NCBI GenBank assembly: GCA_030770535.1
Contig: JASVEC010000007.1
Coordinates: forward strand, 1,240,001 to 1,304,000
Source: Batkoa obscura
Taxonomy: Eukaryota; Entomophthoromycota; Entomophthoromycetes; Entomophthorales; Batkoaceae
Reading direction: 5' to 3'
Length of the DNA: 64,000 nt
Position 1 is the stretch's first letter. Every line of letters starts with the position of its first letter. The position numbers and the translations under genes are program-made. This document shows, one piece after another, positions 55,205 to 64,000 of this stretch. Under the pieces are notes generated by a model, which was not told the origin of the DNA, ran no database searches, and was given only the letters and a program-made list of their open reading frames with translations.

Positions 55205-58200
55205 ATGGAACAAGCTGTATACTTAGTTTTGTCAGAGTCTTTATCAAGTGATAATGCCATTCGAAACGCTGCCACTCAAAAATTAGTAGAACTAGAAAAT
55301 AGTAACTTGGGTAAGAGATGAATAAGATTTAATAACAACCAACTAAGCGAAATCTTAGAACTTGCAGGAGCCTTAGCAAAGATCTTATCAAGCAACGAAT
55401 GTGAAGCTGGAATAAGACAAGTAATTTAAAACAAAAACAAAGAATAAATTAACTTTTTTATAAAGTCTGCTGGCGTAACGCTAAAAAATTATATCAATAA
55501 ACATTGGTCCAAAAGTGCTGATTATTTTTCTGAGCCTATGCCTCCAGAGAATGTTAAATCTATTGTTAGAGAATTGTCTTTCCATACTCTTTCTTCAAAC
55601 ATTTATAAAGTTCGTGCCGTTGCTGTAAGAAATTTTACATTAAAGTTCAAAGCATAACATCTAATGTAAAAAGGCTTTGATTGTAGCTAAGATTGCCCAC
55701 TTTGACTGGCCAGAAGAATGGAGTAATTTTATTGACCTTTTATTACAGCTTATTGCCAAAGGAGATAGATTAGCTGTCAACGGGGGAATGAAAGTTTTTT
55801 CTTGTAAAAATATACTGCATTACTGTTAAGATATTTAATAACTCTTGTTTAGATTTTGTAGATAAGGATTTATCAGATCAACAGATAGGCTCGGTTGGAC
55901 CAATCTTATTTCCAGAGCTTTTTAAAATAGCCTCAAGTGATAATGTAAATATAATTATAAATTGAAAGTTTTTCCCCTAAGACATTTTAGGGATTTTCTT
56001 ATCAAACTAGGATGTATGCCGTGGAAGTTTTTTCAGGCATGATTTATATGATCAATACAGTAAAAGAAGAAAACCCAGACTTTGAACAAACCCTTTTAGC
56101 ACCTATTTTTCCTAGTTGGTTAGAATACTTTTCAAATGTTTTAACTAACTGTGAAATTAATAATGTTACTATTGGATTATTAGTACAAATAGTTATTGTA
56201 AGTTAAGTAGACAAGGTTTAAATACAATAATAATAATAATGATTTATAAAGGCATTACAATACACTATGGACTATTTCCCCCGACAATTACTTGGAAAAG
56301 AAGCCCATTTTGCAAATTTGATATTAGCTGCACTTGAAAAGATAAGCGATGCTTATGTAATAAGTGAAGTTTATGGTAATGAATTACCAGAAAGTTGGTA
56401 CATTAAATCTGATTCTGGCGAGGGAGGAGAAGATAGAGATAATAAGTTTGAGGATTTCATTTATCCTGCTTTTGATTTCTTTACTACTTTAAGCTCCAAA
56501 AAAAATAAGTCTGCAAAAGACGCTTTGACTCAAGAACCTATTTCTCTATCTCGTATATTTTGGGTTATCTTCAAGTTGCATCAGGTTACTTCTGTACAGG
56601 TAAGACAAGAACGTATATTGATTTATTAATTAATTTTTTTTAGGTTGAAGAATGGGAAGAGGATCCAAATAAATTTGCTATTGATGAAGATGATGAGTAT
56701 ATTAATTATAGTATAAGATTAACTGCCATGGATTTGTGCAACGTAACGCAATTTTTATATCATGATATTTGTTTATTTATTAGTTTAGCATTTGATAGGA
56801 ATTTATGGTGCTCAAAGTATATCTGAATTATCATCCGCATGTGGGGCTCATATTCAAGCTGCCACAGCACAAAGACAAACTGGAAATTCCAATTGGTAAT
56901 ATTTTACTATTAAAAAATAAACCATTAAACTTTTTAGGTGGCTTATTATTGAATCTTGTGTATCTTTAATTGGTAGTGGCTCATACGATATCATTGAAAC
57001 ATATGATTCAAATAAAGAATCAAAACCATTTGATATTGGTACTTTCTTTAGCACTGTTGTACTCCCTCTTATGACCTTAAATGGTAGTTTTATATAACCT
57101 ACAATATCTTAATTTTAATTTATTTTTAGAGTTTCCAATAGCACAAGGACGTGCATTTGTATTTGCTTCACAATATGGATCTATTCTTCCTCAAGATCTT
57201 GCATTACAATGTTTAAATCATTCAATTAATATGATGAAGAATGCTACTTCAATTTTGGTTAATATTTCAGGGTTGAAAGCAGTATCAAAGTAATTCCATA
57301 TTAATTTAAAGAATTAGCAATTAATATGATTTTTGTTTAGTTTCTGTTCTACATTAAGCAAAAATTTGCTTATCCCAATTGCACATGATCTATTCGAATC
57401 TACGTGCTCTATTTCATCCAAGTGTAAGGGCGAGATTTTAAATCTTCTTCTTGAAACTTGGTCATCAATTATCAAAGTAAATATGTTTTAATATTAGAAA
57501 TTAAGCTATAATACGTTTTAGATTTCGCCAGAAATAACCGTAAAATACTCTCAATTTTTTATACCAAAATTACTTGAAACCTGGATTCATTCAACAGAAG
57601 GTAATCATACTATAGCTTTTATATCACAATGTTAATTGAGGTCTATTAGATACCTATACTGCTCTTTTAGTAAGAGAAGTTATTAAAGAGCTTGCTGGTA
57701 ATACAGATGTATACCCATTGTTGGTTTCAAGCATTGTGCCTCCTTTAGTTAAAATACTCTCAGATCCATCTGCTAATACACAAATACTTTCAGTATTATT
57801 TTATTTTAATCAAATCAAAAGTCTCTGACTTTATTTTAGTGTGTAGTTGATACCTTTTCAAGCCTTGTAGAAGGAGGACCATCACCATTACCACAAGGAT
57901 TTGTTGCTAATTTATTATTACCTGTACTCTCTTGTATTGGCAAAAAAGATCAAGATTTGGAATTATGTGTTCAAGAGTTTTTAAAGAATCTTATTATTAT
58001 GGATTTAAATCAAATTATTTCTTGGTAATGATTAGTATAATAATAACTTAAATTAACTTAATATCTTAATATCTTAGGGAACATAATGGTCAAAATGGAC
58101 TGACTTATATTATTAATTATGTATCTACATTATTAAATAATGCTCTTCCAGAGGATGAGGGTGCTATTATGTATTGTGGTACCTTAATCTTGACTTTATT

Positions 58201-59277
58201 ATTAAAGGTAGTTGGATTATTAATTTTTCATTAATTATTATTTATACTTTTATTAGAATACAGAAGCTACCATTCTATACCTTAAAAATTTGCTGACCCC
58301 ACTTGTAGCTCGATTAATTACTACTAAATCTCAAATGTTAAGACAGGATTTTATTATGGTGATTGCTCAATTATGTCGGACTCATTTAGATGTGATCTTA
58401 GATTTCCTTTTTGAAGAAACATCTCCTAATCATTGCCCTAAAGTACAAGCATTGACAATATGGTTGGAGAATCATGATTCTTTCTCAGGCTACTTTCAGA
58501 TCAAATTGAGGTAGTTTAATTTTAAATGATGTATTTATAATTTATTGCTTTAAAAAGTGCCTATGCGCTTGCTCAAATCTTTGTCAAAAATGACCCACGA
58601 TTGGATACGCTCAAATGCAAATGGAAGTTAATTGACATCAACCCAGGAAGTAAATCAATCATTGCTATTCTTTATTATTTATATTTATCTATTTTAGAAA
58701 TTATTACTAGATCTCAAACCAGAGCAAGTAAGTTATTTGATTGTCAATCATCATAAATATTTACTTATTAGTTTATTAGCTGGTGAACACTATACCATGT
58801 TACCCGCATCTGCTAAAATACTTACCCTTCTCATAGCAGATTATCGTAATGATGCTTATACTACAGAAGCAAATCCTTTGTATACTCAAGAAGTAGTTTT
58901 GATTTCAATGAAAAATAAAATATTTAACATTTTTTTAGGAAAGTGAATGGCAAGATGTTGACGAGGATGACGGCAATTATTTATCAGGTAACAAAATTGA
59001 ATATTTAATTATATGTAATAAAGCATTAAATTGTTAAATTAGACTTTGACTATGGAAGAAATGAAGATGAAGAGCATTTCAAACATGACCCACTTTACAA
59101 GTTTGAATTGAAGGTAAGTTTAATTAAATTATTATCAATCATTTTTAATAAAATTTAATTTAGGAATATCTTGGTGAACTTTTCAAGGCAGGTATCTCTA
59201 ATAATACGGGTAACTTACAGCACTATGCTACCTTATTAGAAAAAACCGATCAAGAAACTCTTAGATCTCTTCAATAA
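55205..59277 (+). CDS. KAP114: Importin-9/Kap114-type karyopherin beta (roughly twenty exons)
   Basis: Starts MEQAVYLVLSESLSSDNAIRN, an importin-beta N-terminal HEAT repeat, and then follows short exons separated by ~40-55-nt GT-AG introns. Recognisable pieces are VTLKNYINKHW, KIAHFDWPEEW, PEDVxxx-type HEAT helices and, near the C terminus, acidic DVDEDDGNYLSDFDYG then HDPLYKFELKEYL, matching the IPO9 C terminus (DPLYQIDLQAYL). Importin-9/Kap114 imports histones, TBP and other cargo into the nucleus. The full protein should be near 1000 residues. Intron density here is the highest of the window. I have not defined each exon border. Confidence 0.85.
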
Positions 59278-59875
59278 AAGATTTGCTAACACTTAAGCTA
59301 TTAACATAATTTTAATTATATCAAATTTTGATTTTATTTGTACTTTTTTATTAATGTTAAAATGTGAGAAATTCTTTTAAACAAGTTATTCATTTATGGC
59401 TCTGTTTAAAGCTAAAATGAATTTAATCTTACCTAATGACCTGAGCTTACAATTTACTTTTTTATTAAAAAGTCTATCTTATAGCATTTCCAAAATGATT
59501 GAGTCCAAAAACCAATCACCTTTTAAGTCCAGATGTATTCTAATAAAATTTTATTTAAAAATATAATTTAAATCTCAAGCTATAGATAGTACAAATATAC
59601 TAAGCATTATTTTCAAATAAACATATAGAAAGTGCACATTAGAACTTAAAGAGTGCCTGGCTTTTTGACTCAATTTTTCGATTTTTTTTCTCAACCATTT
59701 TGGAAAATGCTGTACAAGGAATTATCTATTATAAAAAACAATTTTAAGCTGTCTTATTGTCACTATAAAATTAATTAAATTCAACTAATCTGGAACTATT
59801 TTATTGGCCAAGGTCAAGTTAAATGACAACACGCCAATTTCAAAAAGAATCATTTTTAAATTGTAAAACAAAAAT
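59278..59875. other. Intergenic region with an inverted-repeat element
   Basis: About 600 bp. Contains an imperfect inverted repeat (about 59478-59729, listed separately). No gene. Confidence 0.4.
59478..59729. repeat. MITE-like imperfect inverted repeat
   Basis: The left arm CTTATAGCATTTCCAAAATG (59478-59497) and the following GATTGAGTCC...TTTTAAGTCC match the reverse complement of 59643-59729 (TACAGCATTTTCCAAAATGG, then TTGAG...TTTAAGTTC) over about 50 bp, with one ~20-bp length difference. A decayed foldback element is likely. No copies elsewhere in the window. Confidence 0.4.
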
Positions 59876-61343
59876 ATGGCTTCATTATCAAGCAAGGAAG
59901 CAAAAAAGCAACAAGAGATCAATGAACGTAAACTATTGACTTTGGTCAAACAGCCCGGAAATAGTACCTGTTGTGATTGTGGTGCTAATGGTAATGATAA
60001 ATGTTAATTAGTGGATTATTATTAAACCTAACTCTACTTTATAATAGGACCTCGTTGGGCCTCATTTAACATTGGCTGTTTTTTATGTATAAGATGTGGG
60101 GGTATACATCGTCGTATGGGCACTCATATCAGTAAGGTAAAGAGTATCAGTTTAGACTCTTGGAAAGATGACCAAATTGAGAATATGGAAAAATGGGGAA
60201 ACACCAAAGTAAACGAACTTTATTTATACCAAGCAAAGAGTAGACCTGTACCTAATGATGATGATGGTATGGAGCAGTATATTAGAGATAAATATGAAAA
60301 GAAAAGGTTTTTTAAACCTGGGGGTCAAGTAATAGAGATATATAATACAGTTTTTTTATTAATATATCGTTTAATTTAGGCTTCTAATCCTGATACGTTA
60401 AACGATAATGATAAAGCAATGAGTATTGCTGTTAAAAGCATGTATGATATGGGGTTTAAAGATATTGAACGTAATAAGAGGGCACTTATACGCACAAAAT
60501 TAAACGTAAACGCAGCTATTTCATTATTAGTTGAAGATAAGTTAAATGGCAATGATACTTCAAGTAGCAACAGTAGTAAAAACGACCCACGTTTAGTACA
60601 ATTAAAGGCCATGGGGTTTGATAATGAGAGACAAAATCTTATGGCATTAAAAGAGGCTAAAGGATCCATTGAAAGAGCCATTGAAATATTGGTCAATACC
60701 GCTTCCGATAAATTTAATAACAAGCCTTCTTCTAAAGCCAGTGCCGTTTTAGGATTAAAAGACGACGTCATAAGTTCTAAACCAGAAGTAAACCTATTCG
60801 GTGATTTTGAACAAGCTACTCCTGCAGCACCATCAAAAGTTCCTAAAAGTAGTAAAAACCCAATGGATGATTTTGGAGACTTTTCTTTTCCTGCACCTCC
60901 CTCAAGTAATAATAATCAAAGCACAGCTGTGAATGAAAGTAAATTGATTTGTAACGGTTATATTTTAAATATATTAATTCATGTTCATTGTAGATTCAAA
61001 TAAGAACACAGTTAAAAGTGAGGAAAAGAGGAATGATAAAGACTATATTATGTCACTATTTAGTAGCAATACACAGACGAATAACAGTGTTAATATGAGT
61101 AATAGCATGAATATGAATATGAATATGAATATGGGCAATAATACGAATACCAATATGAACATGAACATGAATAATATGAATATGACCAGTATGAACATGA
61201 ATAATAATGTGAATAATACTTCCTTTGGCTATGCAAGTACTAATATGAACTCTGCTAATGTCGGAAATGGTTTTCAGTCGAATCTGAATACCTTTAACAA
61301 TAATAATTCAAATTTATCTGAATTAGATTTTTCATTTGGAAAC

Positions 61344-61376
<33 letters not shown>

Positions 61377-61691
61377 TTTGGCTCCTTTACAACTATGAAT
61401 ACATCTCAAACGTCTTCAGTAAGTTGTTATACTAAATTTTATTTTATTTTAATAATTGTTTAGAATCTTTTCGATAGCTCTACCAATGGGTTATTTAATA
61501 ATAATAACAGCAGCAATAGCATAAAGCAGAATAATAACAATAATAATATGAACAACCTTAGTAACGCTTTTGCAAATTTAGACCCATTTAAAGACTTTAA
61601 ACCTTCTACAACTAAAAGCACTAGTAACAATTCAAATGCTAGTACTACAAACAATAATAACATTAATAATGATTTGTTAGATTTATTATGA
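59876..61691 (+). CDS. ArfGAP with UBA-like repeats and Asn/Met-rich tail (5 exons)
   Basis: Exons 59876-59990, 60048-60328, 60380-60938, 60994-61418 and 61464-61691 join to 535 residues. The ArfGAP zinc finger is CCDCGANGPRWASFNIGCFLC followed by IRC; the arginine finger follows (IHRRMGTHISKVKS). The middle has two UBA-type segments (VKSMYDMGFKDIERNKRAL and LKAMGFDNERQNLMALKEA). DxFGxF-like motifs (NLFGDFEQ, DDFGDFSF) may bind adaptor ears. Then comes a long Asn/Met-rich low-complexity tail, including MNMNMN and poly-Asn runs, ending NDLLDLL. It should stimulate GTP hydrolysis by Arf in Golgi/endosome traffic. Resembles yeast Gts1/Age2 in layout (ArfGAP-UBA-low complexity); which paralogue is unclear. 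Confidence 0.88.
61118..61379 (+). repeat. In-frame ATGAAT and AAT-repeat tracts
   Basis: Within ArfGAP exon 4. ATGAATATG-type units are repeated many times, then (AAT)n near 61340-61372 codes for poly-Asn. Expected to vary in length between strains. Confidence 0.7.
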
Positions 61692-61732
61692 AAATAAAAG
61701 AATTTATTCAGTTTTAATAATTTTTGACATTT

Positions 61733-61829
61733 GGAGTGTTTTTTTTTAGCTTCATCATTTTTTCCATTTTTCAGGCGCTATTTGAGTGGAAAAATATTAG
61801 TAAAATTATTAAACAAAAAATACATCCTT
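61733..61829. mobile_element. MITE family A copy just 3' of the ArfGAP gene
   Basis: A 97-bp member, GGAGTGTTTTTTTTTAGC to ACATCCTT, with ATTT at 61729-61732 and 61830-61833. It begins 41 bp after the ArfGAP stop codon and so may lie in its 3' UTR. Confidence 0.7.
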
Positions 61830-61895
61830 ATTTGAATATAAAAATGTTAACTTTATTATGAATTATGAGAAGATAATTAAATGATTATTAGCTAT

Positions 61896-63639
61896 TTAGC
61901 TATTGTTTTTTGAAGCAAGATATTCCTGCCATTCTTGATCAAACTGAGCCTTTTTGAGAACCTCAACTTTAAACCCAGGTTTATGATAAACTCTTATAAC
62001 ATAAGTAGCAATACGTAATCTTATTAATTCACCTTCTTTCTTTGGAAGTAAGCGATCTTGAAGCGACACACGTAAGAAGAATAAAGTAAACCAACCAATA
62101 GTAACAATGGCAAAAATCCACCACACATTGTAAGTATATGGAGGCAAATCTTTAGAAGTGTATCCAACAGCAAGAAGATGATTAAACACAGCTGTGAAAA
62201 CTAAACCACCGCCAACACCAGCTAAGGACCAAGCAGTTAAAATGACACTATAAAAACATTTAATATAAAATAATGATGTAAATATAAAAGTATTTACCCA
62301 TGACATGCTCCAATATTACTTGGACCAAACATATCAGTTAAAAAGGCAGGAATAACACCAAAACCACCACCATAACAAGCAGTTAAAATCCACATAGTAA
62401 CAACAAAAGCCCAGTAAGCTTGATGTTCCAACATAGTAGAAAAGCAGCCCAAAATGACCAGTTGGAAACTTATCATAATTACATAACACCATTTACGTCC
62501 TACATAATCAGATAAAATACTAAAAAATAATCTACCAAATAAATTAAATCCTCCATTAACAGATACGATTTGGGCAGCTACTTCTTTAGGTTGACCAAAT
62601 ATATCCGTAATCATATTAGATAATCTCGATATAACTACTAATCCAAAAACAGCATTTGCAAAAAATACGGCATACATTAAACGGAACTCTCTACTAAGCA
62701 ATGAATCAATCAAGCTTAACTCTATTGAACTAGGCGCAGGTTTAACAGTTTGCTTATTTTCTTCAATTTTAACAATATTTGAGTCAAAGCTTTCACCAAC
62801 AACGTCATTTACTTCTTGTCCTACTTTTTTACCATAAATGTCTAAACCATTGACAGTATAGCCTGGTGGTGGGGTACGTAACACAGAGGATGCTAATACC
62901 ATTAAAACAAAGAAACAAGAACCCATAATAACAAACGTTAAAGGTAAATCAACAGCACTAATTAAAGGTAAAGGAATTAATGCAGTAACAATTGATCCTG
63001 CACCAAACCCACATACAGCAAAGCCTGAACCTAAACCACGTTTATCTGGAAACCATTTTTGTAAAGCAGAAACTGGGGTGATATAACATAACCCTAAACC
63101 AAAACCACCTACTACTCCATAACCTACATAAACTAACCATATTTGTCTAACATAAAGAGCCAGACCAGTCAATAAGTTTCCTAAGAAAAAGAGAGAAGTT
63201 CCTGTCAATCCGGATAATAAAGGTCCTTTTCTTTCTAACCATGGACCCATAACAGCAGTACTAAAGCCAAAGAAACCTACAGCAATATAAAAAGTGATTG
63301 GGGCCATTTCTATAATAAAGTGAATAACAATAATAATAGCATAAAAGTAAAATTACTAGCATCATAACCATAGATATATTTGTCGATGGGAGTATTATAA
63401 ACAGACCAAGCATATAGAGAACCACAGCAGAACTGTAATAAAACAGAAGCAGGGAATAAAAACCAACGGTTGAATGACATTACATTTGGTATCAAATATT
63501 TTTCTCGCAATATTTGTTTTTCATTCTTTTCAAGATATACACGACCATAATGTTTTTGTAATAATCTTATAAAAAAATTCCCGCTTTCCTCCCCTTTTAC
63601 ACTGTCAGCAGGTTGCGAAGTTTGTTTTATTTCAGACAT
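61896..63639 (-). CDS. MFS transporter, oxalate/formate antiporter (OFA) family (3 exons)
   Basis: Exons 63639-63357, 63309-62298 and 62247-61896 join to 548 residues. The N-terminal part has NRWFLFPASVLLQFCCGSLYAWSVY, the OFA signature; then GFGLGLCYITPVSALQKWFPDKRGLGSG, the family's loop 4 pattern. A long hydrophilic central loop is followed by GRLFFSILSDYVGRKW (MFS motif A-like) and the C-terminal half. There are about twelve membrane helices. Bacterial OxlT exchanges oxalate and formate; in fungi the substrates of this family are mostly untested, so monocarboxylate transport is only inference. A basic N-terminal tail of ~50 residues precedes TM1. Confidence 0.88.
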
Positions 63640-64000
63640 GGATTAAATTAAAATAATACAATTGAATTTTCAACACTTCTTTTTTATATATTTGATTTGT
63701 TGTAAAAACCTGTTTTAAAGGTAAGGTAAGGTAAGGTAAGGTAAGGTAAGATAAATAAAAGTATTAATTGTTAAACAATAATTTATTGTTTATTTATACT
63801 TCCTGGTGATCCAACTATTTTTTTAAGGGAGTAATTTAAAATTAATATTCACCTAGCATGATTCTCACCTATGGTGTTAAATCACATTGCATACAAAATG
63901 ACTTAAAGCCTAATTTAAAGGTAAAACTTATTTGAACTCCAATTTATTAGGAAATTTAAGAAAGTAAAAACTCATTTTTGACAACCTACATTCCCGTTAG
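63640..64000. other. Upstream region with pentanucleotide repeat
   Basis: The region before the transporter start. It contains six GGTAA units in a row (63720-63749). Nothing else is seen up to the window end. Confidence 0.5.
63720..63749 (+). repeat. (GGTAA)n microsatellite
   Basis: Six uninterrupted copies of GGTAA, 80 bp upstream of the transporter's start codon. Confidence 0.9.

Noticed and set aside
63720-63749. (GGTAA)6 as a telomeric repeat
   Set aside because: Short, upstream of an ordinary gene, and unlike the TTAGGG-type repeats of most fungi; a microsatellite.
1-64000. CRISPR array or bacterial operon structure
   Set aside because: No regularly spaced direct repeats; genes have spliceosomal introns and are eukaryotic.

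Overview
The window is nuclear DNA from an AT-rich, intron-containing fungus, most likely an early-diverging (non-Dikarya) lineage. An Entomophthorales/Conidiobolus-like zoopagomycete is my best guess; this is inference from gene content, with no search run. Fungal marks are two OLE1-type desaturases with a C-terminal cytochrome b5 domain, an SPX-ankyrin-GDPD protein (GDE1/PHO81 type), a Pbi2-type protease inhibitor and a long-tailed myosin-I with SH3. Marks that are unusual against yeasts and filamentous Dikarya are an Integrator subunit 11 homologue, a class-A (rhodopsin-like) GPCR and a DctA/GltP-like dicarboxylate symporter. Introns are mostly 40-90 nt with GT-AG ends, and many ORFs are exons of split genes; I re-joined them by reading splice sites.

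Layout. 1-4.6 kb: an ALY/REF-like RRM mRNA-export protein (minus) diverging from a delta-9 desaturase (plus). 4.6-20.3 kb: a transposon-rich block holding only two host genes, the DctA-like symporter (10.5-11.9 kb) and the GPCR (15.5-16.5 kb). The block has a DNA transposon family in three copies, a ~480-bp TG...CA LTR-like repeat in seven copies (some nested) and a ~97-bp MITE family with 4-bp A/T target duplications (eleven copies across the whole window). 20.8-27.9 kb: a secreted two-repeat protein, the CFD1/NUBP2 Fe-S scaffold ATPase, an ER protein disulfide isomerase ending in KDEL, a Pbi2-like inhibitor and methionine synthase MET6. 27.9-30.9 kb: intergenic with three MITEs. 30.9-44.2 kb: a dense housekeeping block with an OPA3-like protein, mitochondrial ribosomal protein mL41, an MRH4-like DEAD-box helicase, ribosomal protein uS3 (with a C/D snoRNA in its intron), dynactin p50, INTS11 and myosin-I. 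45.6-51.8 kb: the SPX-ankyrin-GDPD protein, a small membrane protein and the second desaturase. 53.6-63.6 kb: CWC21-like splicing factor, importin-9/Kap114, an ArfGAP with UBA-like repeats, and an OFA-type MFS transporter.

The genes do not form one pathway. The strongest signals beyond ordinary annotation are: (1) the GPCR gene sits between two nearly identical inverted 0.79-kb arms, which are outward-facing right ends of one DNA transposon family, bounded by ATAT on both sides (a composite-transposon-like layout); (2) the MITEs share terminal bases and target-duplication size with that transposon, suggesting cross-mobilisation; (3) a box C/D snoRNA with terminal stem in the uS3 intron; (4) a 14-nt microexon inside the myosin-I P-loop region; (5) a secreted protein with two 72-residue repeats, each followed by dibasic sites.
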